Below the pieces are notes generated by a model. It was not told the origin of the DNA. It worked only from the letters and a program-made list of their open reading frames with translations, and ran no database searches. The position numbers were made by a program, and so were the translations under genes. Positions 22,101 to 34,564 of a stretch of DNA of 64,000 nucleotides are shown here, piece after piece. This DNA comes from Desmodesmus armatus (lineage: Eukaryota > Chlorophyta > Chlorophyceae > Sphaeropleales > Scenedesmaceae), in contig VIIQ02000033.1 in the NCBI GenBank assembly GCA_007449985.2, positions 186,001 through 250,000 of the forward strand, written 5' to 3'. Position 1 is the first letter of the stretch. Each line of letters opens with the position of its first letter.

Positions 22101-24138
22101 CAAGGTCATCCAGGCTCACATGTGTGGCCGGCTGCCCCATGACACCCTGGTGGTGGGTCTGGAGCCTGATGTGCCCCCTGCACTCATCAGCACTGACGTT
22201 GAGTTCTGGTTCAGGTGGGTGGGTGGGGTTCATAGGCTAGTAGCAGCTAGGAGCAACACGCCATAGTTGGTCTGGTGGTGATCTGCACAACAGCTGTTGG
22301 GTTCAACAGAGTCTGCACCACCACCCCCTGCACTGATGTAGAGTTCTGGTTCAGGTGGGTGTGCTGGGGTGAGGCGGGGTTTAGGTTGGGTTTGGGTGGG
22401 GTTTAGGTGGGTTCAGTGGTGTTGACACGTCAGGCCCTAACCCCTCAGGGAGTGTAATGCAGATCGGTTTCTTGATAGGTTCAAAGCCAGTAGCCACAAG
22501 CCCTAGTTGGTCTGGCGGTTTCCTTGCCACAATAGCTGTGGGACTGTTTGCTTGCTGCACCACCACCCCCTGCTCTCATCAGCATTGATGTAGCACGTTG
22601 TCTGGTCAGGTGGGTGTGTTTTATAGCAACAAGCCATATGCCAGAATACCTTTCTGGTGGTGTCCTTGCCTGTCCTGCTGCTGAGCAGGCCCATGAAGGA
22701 CTTGATTGAGCAGGTTGCTGCAGGCTACTCCTACAACCCGGTGTCCTGGCAGGACGTGGCAGCCTACAGCCTCAACCAGCAATCTGGCCAGGTACGCACC
22801 CCTTACAAAACGCTGTGTGTAGCTCAATTCAGCTCAACGCAACAACCAAGGGACAAACACACTACAGAACATGGCTTGCTTGGCTTGACCCTCTTATCTG
22901 CATTCCTGAGAGTTTCCATGATGTGATACCACCAGCAAGGCCCGTCTGGGTTTTGTTGGGCTGGTAACAGGGGTGACCACAGGCAAAGCATCACACCCAA
23001 CAAAGCCAATTCCTGCAAGTGCCACGCCTTGCATCGCAACCCAAACCTGGGCCTAGCCCTCACTTCCACTCCAATGCCCCACTATTGTGATGTTCAATCC
23101 ACAATCCATTGCTTTCCACTCTGGCAGGGTTCTGCACCTCAGTGGCAGCCCCTGGTATACCGTGACATCGGGAACCCCCCACCCTTTCAGGGGGGTCCCC
23201 AGCCCTCCATCAGCAACCAGGCAGCAGCAGCCAGCAACCTCATGGCAGGTGCCCACCTCATGGCAGCTCAGCACCAGCACCCGCACCAGCAGCACTCTCC
23301 AGACGCGGAGGCTGCCGCCGCTGCTGTTGCCGCTATGCATGCTGCCGCTGCTGCTGCTGCTGCTGCCGGGGGCGTGGGTTCGCCCCAGGGAGATACCTCT
23401 AGGACTGGCTCCTTTAGCGGGGTGCTCCAGGGGGATGCAGCCGCCGCAGCCGCCGCAGCCGCCGGCGGCAGCATGATGATGGGCATGTCGGCCGGCATGC
23501 CGGCTGGGAGCTCTGGAGTGCAGTCGGGGGCAGCACACAGCGATGCAGCAGGCGGACCCGGAGCTAGCCCTGTCTCTCAAGGACTCCTGATGCACTTGTT
23601 GCAGCCGCAGCAATGGCCGCAGGGGGATGCGAACGCGGGCGCGCAGCTGCAGGCGCAGTACGCGATGCCCACATACCCGGTGTACCTCATGCAGCAACCT
23701 GCTGGGTTTGCAGTGCCAGGGATGCATGTTGGGATGGGACACAATGCCGCGGGTACCGTACCAGGGGGTACTTGGGACCCCCACCAGCTGGCAGCAGCAC
23801 AGCAGGCACTTCTGCAAAGCTCCATGATGGGTCACATGGGTATGGCCGGCGGCATGATGCACATGCCTCAGAACACAGCAGCGGCAGGTGCCGGGATGGG
23901 TGCAGGGTACTCGCCAGCAGGGTTTCAGGCATCGGCTGCCCCAGGGTTTGGCATGCAGGGGCAGCAGCAGCAGTTCTGGGGACAGCAGGGTGTCAGTGAC
24001 CAGGGCTGGGGTGGGGGTGGGAATGCTGGTGGGCATGTGATGGGGGGAGCTGGGGGTGGGGCACAGGGGCAGCAGGGTGTGCTGCCAGGGGTTATGACAG
24101 GAATGCAGTTCCTGCCAGGCAGTCAGCAGATGCAGTAA
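19167..24138 (+). CDS. Low-complexity protein with two GYF-like domains
   Basis: Proposed exons are a Gln-rich part from 19167, an open frame up to 20296, then 20902-21020, 21306-21751, 22083-22214, 22689-22791 and 23128-24138. Two segments resemble GYF domains, which bind proline-rich peptides and are found in RNA-processing and translation factors. The first joins PVWMVINLQ to GKIKGSYTADKMIEF, AGTLGGAQLVLGLD and SYYRPLSHL. The second joins PLWMYINHLGWCR to GPFSGGKVIQAHMCGRLPHD and VEFWFRPMKDLIEQV. The C-terminal 337 residues are Ala/Gln/Gly/Met-rich with no recognised fold. Exon 20902-21020 is 119 nt and needs one base missing near 20950. No single frame spans 19167-20296: the Gln-rich frame stops at 19685 and the following frame is open only from 19493. 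This may be an unresolved intron, sequence errors or a decaying gene. The 5' end is unknown, and the family assignment is inference from spacing and key residues. Confidence 0.55.
22176..22610 (+). repeat. Three copies of an exon 3' end and donor in the GYF gene
   Basis: The end of exon 22083-22214 (GTTGAGTTCTGGTTCAG before GTGGGT) is repeated at 22314-22354 and, more diverged, at 22563-22610. Intron sequence is repeated with it (TAGTTGGTCTGG and CACCACCACCCCCTG segments). The extra copies carry stops in the relevant frame, so they look like inactive exon relics. Confidence 0.8.
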
Positions 24139-27100
24139 ATGCAGGGGGACACTGCTTTGGGTAGGGTCCTACTGCATTCCACTACGCCGCACGCAATACA
24201 CAGTCGGTTGTGGGTGCGCCCTGCTTGGGGCGTGTTTTTGGGTGTTGTGGGTCTGTCAAAGACGATCAATGGCTGGCTGTGCGAATGGGGCAGAACAGGA
24301 AGTCTGCGGTTTTCTGCAGGTTTCTATCCTACTACGTGCCTGAAGCATAAGGAAGACAGTCGATTGGGATTGGGTGACGGTACCGCCGTGATCCGCTGGT
24401 GTTTGTCAATGTGGCTGCTTGTTGTCCCCATGAGCCCGAGGCTCGCTGGCTAGCGCCCAGGTTGGGACCCTGTCCCTAATTACTGTACTGTTGTTGTTGG
24501 GGTGAAGGCATGTTGGTGAAAACATCTAGGTGGCTTCTCAGGAAGGCTCCTCAGGAAAGGTCAGTGGCCCGGCCTTGGTTGTGTTTGGTGTTCTGCGGCA
24601 CTTATGGCCTGCATGTGACATCATGTCACAGGGCCTGTGTGACGGTGTTGTGCACGTTGTGGGTCACTGCATGATGTTGCTGAGAGCAGCTACCACCAGT
24701 ATGGCTTGAGCCATCATGACAGCCATATGGTGGTAGCAGGGTATCAAGGCTAGCTGGGAGCCTGGGGGGACGGGGAGGCAAGGTGGTTGTTCCCGCAGCT
24801 GCAGCAACAGACCTGGCCTTGCTGCTGATGAATTTGTGCAGATTAGGCTGCTGTTGGAAATGGTGTCACCCTTGCCATCAGGGCAAGTTGGGGGGGGAGG
24901 ACCTGTACTGTCGGCAGGACAGGCAGCACGCAGGTATCCCCAGCTTCACTTCAAAGCAAGGAAATCTGTGGTAAGGTCGTGTTGCGGATCGTGCGACTGG
25001 CGATCCTTGCTCTCAACTGCGCATGCTGTGTAGCCTCAGTGGGGCTTGCCAGGCGACACTCAGGCGACAGGGGTCACACCAGAGCAGCTGCTGCCGCTTG
25101 CAGCAAGTTAGATTTGACCAGAGAGGCCTAATTGGTGAGGTTCTGCCTGTGCCGCTGGTGGAACGTCTCCAGCTCTTTTTGTGCATGTCTCTTCCCCAAA
25201 GCCAACTTCATGGGGTTGTACTTCAGCAGTACCTCAGGCATCTTGTCACTCTGCTGGGCAGTCAGCCATTTGGGCGCTGCAGGTCTGCAATTGTGCGTTG
25301 GATTGGTGAACAGTTCACCAGAGGAAGGGCCTGCTGTCGCTCATGTGCCGCTCAAGCTGTCAAAAGGGGCGACGCTCTTCTCTGCTTTTTTCAGCCATTT
25401 GTGGGTTTGACTTGCTACAAAATGCCACCAACGCCTGTTTGTGTGGTGGTGTCGACGCAGAAGGTGTGTGTGGTCTGCCTGTGTGACAGTGTGTGCCAGC
25501 AGTATGGGCGTCGTCAGATGGGGGCTGTGGGCAGGGGTTGTGCAGGTGCACACAGCTGGCCTGGCTGTGAGAAGAAGTTCGCATGGGGTGATAGGGTTGG
25601 ACATGTCGTTGTCACTTGCGGCTGCGGAGCAGTCAGGGGGGCCCTGTCTCTTTTTGCTGTTGGTGTTCTGAATGTGCATGCATGGTTGAGTGGCAGTTGC
25701 CCTTGCAGCCGTCAGAGCCGTGCGCAGTTTACTTTACATATGGGTTTGATCTCATCAGCATCAGCTATCCGGAGTGCTACACATGCTGCATGGAGCAAAG
25801 TAGTAGTTGTGGTGTATACTTTGGCTGAAGGGTGCTTTGAGTGACGCCCCAGCACTCCACAAGGTTCCCAGGCAGGAGCAAGTCGCAAGTTGCATCTAGG
25901 CATGGCGCTAGGTTAGTCACAGCAACTGAATTGGTCGAGCAGCTTTGCATCGTGCAGACGGCGTGTGTACCGCATGCAGCGCGCACGTGAATGCATATTT
26001 ATGTATCGAGTTGGTGCAGCTCATTTGCTGTTGGTTGGTGTTACAGCCGGCAGATCGAGGTCAGCCGATGAGGCTTCACATCCCGACGGCCTTTGCGGCG
26101 TGCACAAACGCGAAGGATTCTCGATTTGCTGTATTTTACACTGCGCTTTAGTTTTACCAGGGTTGCCTTCGTTGCCGTTTTTCTTGCGTCAACGTCGTGG
26201 GCAGGGCACGCCAGTGCCCTGTTGGTGCTCTGCGCCTGCATTGCCCGGCTGTACTGGATGCATGTGTCCCTGCGCGGCTGTTTGCACAGGTTGGGACACG
26301 CGCAGCTGCTAACTTGTCTTTTCTTGGGAGTCTTGGAATTTGGTCGGGTCGCATAAGTAGGACAATGTTGGCAGATGCAATGGGGCGCCAGTGCTGGGCA
26401 GTACTCATAAGCAGGTGACAGCAGGTCAACTCAACTGCCAAGCTATGTGCTGAGCCGAGCGCAAGCACTGCACGCATTTGAGCATGCTGCTGGTCTTATA
26501 GGCCCGGGGATGTTGATGCAGTTCTCATTTCATGAGGGGCCTTCACGCTTGGCGCCTCGATGATGGTGTTTGGCAGATCATCTGGGTTTGGGACAGCAGT
26601 GGGTGTGTGCCCACTCCAAAGTTGGGCTGGCGGCCAAAACGTGACCATGCAGCTCACGCAGTGTTGCTGATGTGCTTGTCAGCAGAGCTACACTGGCAAA
26701 TACGCCAGGCCATGCAATGCCAACCCCCCGGGTCTGGCAGAAAGCAGTTGACACGGCCGTCAGTTGTTGGCATGAATTCACCAAGGGCACGCATACTGCG
26801 GCTTGCAGCATGATCATGCTGCCCCTGCAGCAGTGCCGCAGCCGCTGCAGCTGTTGAGACGTTTTCACTGCGATTACAATGAAGTGGTTTGAAACATACA
26901 TGACTGTGGAGTGTCTCACACAGTGCTCTACACCATCATGGTGTGCTTTGTTGTCTGGTCTTACCTTACATGGTGTGCTTTGCTGTCACAGACTAGACGG
27001 TCTAGTCAGTTGGGAAGTAGGAGTCATGGGCTTCGTCGAGACTACGATGCATTGACATCACTCTGCCACTGCTGGCATGCCATGAACCACCATCAGTGTA

Positions 27101-30100
27101 CAACGTAGCACTGACAGTGCTCCTGCTGGCAGTGCCATGCCATGTGCCAGTGCTCCTGCTGCGACTTTGGCTGCTGCTCAGACATGCCATGCTGGCCTTC
27201 ACTTGCTGCGCCGTATGTGTCCTTACAATCTGGGTACATACATAGCCAGGTGCTATGTTTTTGCGTTACCTACCATGTTGTTTACAATTGTAGCTTCATT
27301 TGTAGCTTCATTTGATGTCAGCAGGTGTCTTTTACAGAACAGCTAGCCTCTGCAGGGCCTGAGGCCTGCTAGCAGCAGACAGCATGTTTGTGGGGGAATG
27401 TTGTGTGAGGTTGCTGGCAATGTACCGCTGTTTTGTTGGGTGGCAACCAATCAGGCTCATGTTCAGTGAGGAGGCTGCACACTGTGTGGCATGCTGCAAC
27501 TTGGGCCTTGGAGGCTGCAAATCACATATGTCCTGGCGGTAACTGCACTTCAGCTGTGTCCTGGACCAGGTTACAGGCTTCTTGGATATCTGCTGTGTTT
27601 TTGATCGTACGCTGTAAAAACGTTTGACACCAGCGCAATGTGTAGCCAGCGCCAGAGGCAGGCACGACCCGAGGCTTACCAGCACCAGCTGCAAGCTGGC
27701 ATTCCACTGCACTGCATGCACCATTTGTATGCTGCAGTTTGACCAGCGTTTGACTGTCAAGGCATGGTCCATGCTGAGCCTCCTAGCAGCGAGTGTGACA
27801 CAGCTAACATACGGCAATTACACACTGACAGTTACAGTTGCCACCTTCCTGGCCAGTCAGCAACCGCCAAGCTGACTTTCATCTAGGTCGGTCCAAAGAT
27901 CCAACTGGCAGGATACTGGCTGCTTCAGAGCCACTGGCCTGTCAGGAAGGACTGGCAGAGTCACTCGCAAGTATCATGTGCCTCAACAACGCAACAGAGC
28001 TCCCCTAGACCCAGTCACCCTGCGCAGCGCAATCAGCAGCACCCTGCCTTGCTGCAGGATGTGAGTGACATTATGGAGGCTGGTTCAGAGCTCCGCGCCT
28101 TGCATGGCCTTGTGATAATGTGAGGAATATTACTTGCCAGATTAGGTGGCCCATGGATTTGAGGCATTGGATAAAGTGCTGGGTGCGTTGCATCATTCAT
28201 ATCAGTGGTGGCAGTCGAGCATGACTGGGTTGTGATGACGTTTCAGATATGGGCTGCAACCTGAAGCAGTCTGCAGGGCGCTGCCTTGGTGTGGTGACAT
28301 CATGCGGGAGACTCTACTGCGCACTGCGGCAGCTCTGCTGCTGACTCAGGAAGCCCACTCCAGGTGGTGTGAGCCATGCATTTATTTACTACTTGTAGTA
28401 GGACCACCCGCAGAAGCTGCCTTGCAAAGCACCACATGAGGTTATACCGAGGCTAAGCCTGTAAAGCTGCAGATACTGACTGACACATGGAATTTTAACC
28501 CCAGCTGGGGGCATGTTCATGTGGAGTGAAGTCTGGCTGGGTTTCTGACTTCCACTGGCAGCTAGGTCTCCTGGTTATCTCACAACATCTCTACAATCCA
28601 AGCCACAAATCAGCAGTTGCCTTGTATTCTGTCAACATCTCCGCCTTGTTACACGTCCCAACAGCCAAGCACCCACAGGCTTCAAGTACAGGCAGAGTAC
28701 AACAGCAAACGAACCAACTGCGCATGCACGAGAGCAACATGCAAAGATATGAAAGCGCCAGCCTTGTACAATATCAGAGGCGCTGCACTGTATTGCTCAG
28801 CAGGGCTGTCCAATTTGACAGCCTTCAAAAAGCACCAGGTGCAAGCACAGAGCACCATGTGGCAATACAGCGCGTAGCTGTTTCTGGCAGATTGGCAGAA
28901 AAGAAATGACGATCAACCCAACCCCACACAAACAGACCTGGTTGCATGCACAGCTGGAGCAGTGCCAGCCAAGCTCAGCCGAAGCAAGCCTCAGCTGTAG
29001 CAACCCAAATCCGTGACTGCAAAGCTACCTGGCCACACTCAATGGTCCACAGCATCAAACTACCTGGACCATAGCACACGCCCACCCTGGTAAGGTGGCT
29101 CAAGCGCAAACTGCATAACCTCTCAGCACACTCTCACTCACAAAACAAGTTCTGGCAAGCAGCGCCCACTCCAGAGGGACTATGCACTGCACAGCGTGGC
29201 AAAAGCAGGATGAATGGCCCAGACATGACAAACCTCACTCCTCATTAGCAAGGCCTGCAGCACACAACACCACTGAGTGCGGCCCCTGGACACTTTCACC
29301 ACCAGGCACATGCATGGCAACTCCTAGCACCATATAGATACTTCTCTGTCGTGCAGATGGGGGGGGGGGGGGCGGTATAGGATGCACAGCGGTGTGCGCA
29401 CCCACCAACAGCTCTCATGCTACACACCACAGCCGCTGGACACGACCCCTGCACCCTTGCCCACATGTGTTGCCCGCAGCCTAATCAGTGGCACCAGCGG
29501 GGCCCGACATGCTTTCATGCACACATCGTTCACCCAAGCTGTGCCATGATTGGCTACATGCCACCACCCTAACACATTCCACGCTCGCGAAACAAGCCAG
29601 CCACAACTACTCTCCCTTAGCCTAGCCACAAAGACCTCAGCCTTACCAGAAGAACAGTCCCTGAGCCCGGCATGATATGCTGATGCAGGGGCGGCACGCC
29701 TGTTTGTTTGGACTCTCAGACAACTATGTTGACCATGCTGGAAGACCCAGCACGCCCCAAAGAGTGGGTACTTGTGCGGACCACAGGGCATTATCGCCAC
29801 AGCTGACACAAACACCTCTCTGAACCATACCTTGTATCAGCAGGCCAAGCAATCACCAATTGAGGTGCTGCAGCATACCTGCAGACCAGGCCTGACCACA
29901 ACACAATGTCCAACAGTGCTGACCCGACACACAAGTGTAGCATGCATCACAACCAGCCGAAAGCAGGATGAGTTGATTTTGCTGACACGAGCCCCATGGG
30001 TAAGGTGTGCTGGCTGCCTGAACGACTTGCTGACACCTTCAGGACATGGGATCCTGGAAACAGGCAGGCAGGCACGCCACAAGAAAGTGCTGCAGCCACG

Positions 30101-30928
30101 CCAGGCAAGGACAGATACGCACAAACCAGCTGCACGCACACAAACCTCACCCTGCCGCATTTGCCAGCCACCATGCCTGCTGCAGGAGTGCTAACTGAAA
30201 AAGCACTGCCAATGCTTTGCCAAAGAATTTCACCAACAGACTACAGCCACAGGGCCACCAAGTTCCTCAAAATCACCCACGGCCTCCTCTGCTCACTACC
30301 CACAGCCTCCTCTGCTCACTACCGCACAAAAGCACCCTGCTAGAACCTGGCCATGCGACCTAGAGTCTGCTCATCATGCTTTTTGGGTGGGAGACACACC
30401 TGCACAAAAAACTTGGCCAAACCAACAGAACATACTCACAACACACACAAGAGCTTTCAGCCCGCACACAAAGGTGTGTCACTCCATAGTACTACACGAG
30501 AGCAGCTCGCGACGATATGCATGGCCAGGCTAACTCAAGAAGTGAACAAGCCAAAGTTGCCGAACTACCACACACACAAAGCACGAGGCAGGGCATGAGA
30601 ATATGTGTCGCCAACAGCAGTGCATGACGCTGGGCTCTCCGTATCAAGCATACAGTGTCACACAACATCAACCTGCTGCTTCTGCACCACACACGGTGCA
30701 GCAGAAGCAGCAAACCAACAAAGTAGGGCACACAGTATGACGCAGCACACACATAGGGCACTGCTGCAGCAACAACATCACCAACTGTAGGGTCCAACCT
30801 CTTTACTGTACACGCGCGCACATGCTGCACAATCCAGCCAAGGCTTACCAGCCGTCATTCTGCAGCTGCCATGCACCGCAGCGCTGTGCAGCGCCCGCGC
30901 ATGCGCTGTGCAGGACACTCAGCACTGT
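24139..30928. other. Gene-poor stretch downstream of the GYF gene
   Basis: About 6.8 kb. To roughly 28000 the plus strand is TG-rich and may be a long 3' UTR or an unrecognised plus-strand transcript. From about 28500 it turns AC-rich, as expected downstream of the minus-strand gene at 30929-32233. A G run lies at 29359-29372. Open frames of up to 273 codons exist but show no splice pattern or family resemblance, apart from a possible minus-strand exon listed separately. Confidence 0.4.
25128..25340 (-). CDS. Possible terminal exon or gene fragment, unknown family
   Basis: The minus strand has an open frame of 70 codons ending at 25128, with a protein-like, charged sequence: GELFTNPTHNCRPAAPKWLT, then SDKMPEVLLKYNPMKLALGK and ELETFHQRHRQN. 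Possible acceptors (GACAG, GCAG) lie inside it. It has no start codon and I found no upstream exon. The surrounding plus strand is TG-rich, which in this window goes with plus-strand transcription, so a relic or a chance frame is possible. Confidence 0.3.
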   Translation of the reverse strand, partial: ATAGPSSGELFTNPTHNCRPAAPKWLTAQQSDKMPEVLLKYNPMKLALGKRHAQKELETFHQRHRQNLTN

Positions 30929-32233
30929 TCAGCAGGATCCCAGCACAGTCTCGGGAGCCTCCGGGCCGTGCACGTCCTCGTCAAATGTCAGGTGCCAGTG
31001 CTTGGGGTGCCTGTACTGGCCTGTGGCAGAGTCGCCAGCCACCAGCGCCAGCAGCTGCTGGTACTTGGTGCCTGCTGCGCTGCGCCTGGTGGATTGCCGC
31101 CGCTGCTGCTGCTGCTCTGAAGGCTGCACCCAGGCCTGCATGTACTCCAGGTCACCCAGCTGGGGGTGCAGCTGTGCCCTGCGCATGCGCCTGCTGGCGC
31201 GCGCAGCATGGCGGGCCTCGTGGAGGGCCGCGCTCCTTTGCGCGCGCAGGGCAGCTGCTGCAGCCACGGGGTCTGCAGGCACTGCTGCTGCCACATCACA
31301 CGCGCTGGTGCTGCAGGACGGCTCCAGCTCAAAGGCGCCCTCAGCCTCCTCATCCCATGCAAAGAAGAAGGGCTTGGGGTTGATTGCGTTCCCGTAGCTC
31401 CAGGATCCTGCAGTGCTGTATGCCGCTGCGGCTGCGGATTCTGCCACTGCTGCAGGAAGGCCAGCAGCAAAGGCCAGCACGGCAGGCTCGTGCAGCTCCT
31501 CACCCTCCTCGGCCTCCTCATCGTAGGAGTGATGCCAGGAGGAGTCGGCGGCGGGGTCCTGCTCCAGCTGCTCAGACATGCTGCTGACAGGGCTCCAGCT
31601 GCTGTCCATCACCACAGGGGTGGCATGGGTGTCCACAAAGGCAAGGATACGGTCATACTTGTCCTGCGTTGTGGGCTGCAGCAGCACCCTGTCAGTGCTG
31701 CCAGCAACTGCCTGGGGCTCTTGGGAGCTGTGGCTGCCAGCAAAGGCCAGGCAGAGGCACCTGCAGCCAGCCAGGCGAACACCAACGGCGGCAGCAGCAG
31801 AGCAGCAATCGTCAGCAGGCTTGTGTCTGTGGCTGCCACGTCAGGCCTCAAGCACAGCTGCGATCATGTACTTACAGTATCAACAGACCATGTGCATGCT
31901 CAGTAAGGCAATGCCCATGCCATGTTGGGAATGCAGCAGAGTGCCCAATCGAGTTGAGGCCAGGAGCTTTCGGATGCTGCAGGCAACGCACCTGCCGGAG
32001 CTCCGGGGAGCAGGTGCAGGATACCGTGACCGCTGATATTTGATACGAGCACCTGCAGAAACGTGGAGCACCGTTCAGTCAAGCACTTCTCTGCCAGCCA
32101 CACAAGCGTCTTTCAGCATGGGCACGTCCAGACAGGCCAGGCTCGCAATGTACTCAACAACGATTGTTTCCGTGCCGCACACGCACGCACCTGCATCAAG
32201 GGCTGAGGCAGCTCCTTTCAGACTGCTGGACAT
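30929..32233 (-). CDS. Orphan Ala/Glu-rich protein, three exons
   Basis: Exons 32233-32191, 32052-31992 and 31832-30929 join in phase with proper GT/AG borders to give 335 residues starting MSSSLKGAASALDAG. The first 80 residues are basic and small-residue-rich and could be a targeting sequence. The middle has the conserved-looking TTQDKYDRILAFVDTHATP, an acidic stretch (YDEEAEEGEELHEP) and NPKPFFFAWDEEAEG. The C-terminal third is an Ala/Arg-rich helix (AQRSAALHEARHAARASRRM), a Gln run and KHWHLTFDEDVHG. I recognise no family. The minus strand is supported by the AC-rich plus strand downstream. The antisense frame across the same region is also open but lacks splice logic. Confidence 0.55.
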
Positions 32234-34564
32234 CGCTGCTGAGCTCTGAGAAGGCTGGCGATGTGGCACAGGAAAAGCGTGAACAACAAGCTGTACCAAA
32301 AAGCTTCAGACGGGGCCAAACTGAGAGTCGAGATGACTGTGAGGAGTCCTGAAGCGATGGAGCAGCTTGTATGGCTGTGGGGGATGTGGCGCTGTGGTGG
32401 TGCGTTGTGGAGGATTCCGTCAGGCCGTGAAACGACCAAGAATGAGTCCCAGACGCTCCTGACCACAGATGAACCAAATGAAGAGGCAGGGGTTCACTGC
32501 AGGTTTAGCGATTGTGGATGGTCAGGTTCGTATGCGCTTGGCTCAGTGTGTAGGTCAATGGCAGTGGTGTGCCCACATCCTTGTGGTAACTGCGCAGCGC
32601 CACGTGCAGGATTAGCACCATTCATCACCGGGATTAGCACTTTCCTCATCTCTGTCAGCTCCACCACTGGTGTTGGTCCTAGGTAGCTCCCCCCCCCAAT
32701 CTGCAAACACCCTATACACCGCACCATACCGCGCCTCACATTGCTACCTCAGGTGAGGAAACCTGCGCCCCCCTGTGTGCCCCTCCCCGGACACCCGGCC
32801 CAGAATAGATCTGCTGCCTCCAACCCGGCTGCTCCCAGGTCCTGACATCGGGCTGCTGCCTGTATCTAATTCCAATTGCAGCCACATGCTAGTAGTGATC
32901 ATGACACAGCCGATGTCGCTGCAGGACTGCAAAGCCACCGTGTGCTGCGCGCAGCAGAGCGTACACATGGACTGACCAAGATGTAGGGGTCGTGGTTTCT
33001 TGATGACGAGACAACAGCAAAAAAGTGCCAAGATCCTCCTGTGTATAGTGGACTAGCATGTTGTTGATAACACCAGCAAGGAAGGTGCTAGTCCGTGCCA
33101 ACCAACCACAGCAAGGTGACCGACCGCAGCAAGGACGGCAAGGCTTTTGTGGAGCCTCCTCCCTGCGGGCATGAAGCCTCAATGCTTCTTTAGATCATCC
33201 CCACCTGTACCACAAGCGTCTGCTGTTGTTGTTACTGCTAGTGTCGACAGATCTTGTATCTGCAACGTGGCAAGCTGCGCTGGGTGTGGCGGCCTGGGCT
33301 GGGACATGCACAGGCTGTGAGGGTGGTGGTGGGGGGGGGGGGGGGATGAGGGAGTTGTGGCAGTGGAAGTCAATGAGATTGATTCGTCAGGTCAGCACCA
33401 GACCAGCTGTCTATAATCTCGCACACATCGTCGAAAAACTGGCTCAACCGCTGCCTGGCCCTTTCCTTGCAGCGCTTTGCTGTGTTTCTGCGACATGCCA
33501 TCTGGCCCTGCTGCCTCTACTTGCAGCAAGCAAGTCATCAGTGGTGTGCAGCATGCAGTGGCAGCTGCCACAGTGAATGTGACTTGAAGTTCGTCAGTTC
33601 ACAGCCGTGTGCTGCCTGTATTGCTGTGGCGGCTGTGAGCCTTGTTTACTCATGGGAGTGCGGGCCAACCGCATGGCATGGCCCAGTACACAGTCCTCCT
33701 AGTGATAGAGTTACAGTATGGCGACCCTGCCCTTCTGAAGGCCAGTGCGCCCGAGCTCCCCAAGACGCAGACGACAACTGCCACATGTTCCAGAACAGGC
33801 TATGGCAGGTGCCAGCAAGTCAAGGCTGTGTTGGATGATTCATAGGCTGTGCGGGGGGGGGGGGGGCTACCAGTAGGTGAATCATCCAACACAGCCTGCT
33901 GAACACACAGCTGAGCTGTGCCCTAAAACTGGTTGTGGCTGTACATGATGTGCACATTCAGGGCGTCCTGCAAGTTTGCACTGCCTGGCTTGGATCGTGC
34001 ATGCTGACATGATGGTTACACCTGTGACATGATGCCGGCCTCCGCAACACCTCCTGTACTCCCAGCCTGGCAGGCTTGCCAGCTGCTTGCCAGCCTGGCA
34101 GGCTGTCACAGGCTGTAGGAGTGACGTGCCGTGAAGAATGGCATCCTTCAGTGCAAAAGGAAACAAAGCGGTGATGTTCAGGGAGTTGCTTTTGCGTCAT
34201 ACGTGTAGGGGATACAGGGTAAAACCTCGGACGTGCAAAACCTTGGACTTGCAGACGTACGCAACCCGGTTTCCTGCGGAATCTAAAATACTCTTACCGA
34301 GTGGTTTGCTGTATCTGTGTGGCTGAGATCGGTACTGTGCTGCTTATAGTTCGTTGACCCGGTCACCCGAACGTTTTGCTTCACGAATCAAGCGCATTGA
34401 CCGGCAACAGGCGCATGATATTGCCTCCTAGGTTTCACACGTATCAGTGAGCACCAGTGCCCGCCTGATAATCCAGACCAAGACCAGCAACCTGTCAGCA
34501 GCAGCACACAGCAGTCACAGGGCATCTCTTTTGTCACAATTCAGGGAAGAAGGGCTGCACTATC
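32234..34564. other. Intergenic region between orphan gene and first amidase
   Basis: About 2.3 kb between opposed start codons. It contains a G run near 33331-33345 and a hairpin at 33823-33898. Open frames here are short and have no resemblance I can name. Promoters for both flanking genes are presumably inside. Confidence 0.4.
33823..33898. repeat. Inverted repeat enclosing a G run
   Basis: AGGCTGTGTTGGATGATTCA at about 33823-33842 is matched by its reverse complement at 33879-33898. The 36-base loop contains a run of about 14 G. This looks like a foldback with a possible G-rich structured loop. Confidence 0.75.

Noticed and set aside
23053..24036. 327-codon minus-strand frame
   Set aside because: It is antisense to the low-complexity C-terminal exon of the GYF gene, with no splice logic of its own.
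25023..25844. 273-codon plus-strand frame
   Set aside because: Composition is typical of TG-rich non-coding sequence (Cys, Val, Leu-rich), there is no family resemblance, and it overlaps the more protein-like minus-strand frame.
31166..31906. 246-codon plus-strand frame
   Set aside because: It is antisense to the orphan minus-strand gene, whose three exons join in phase while this frame has no exon borders.
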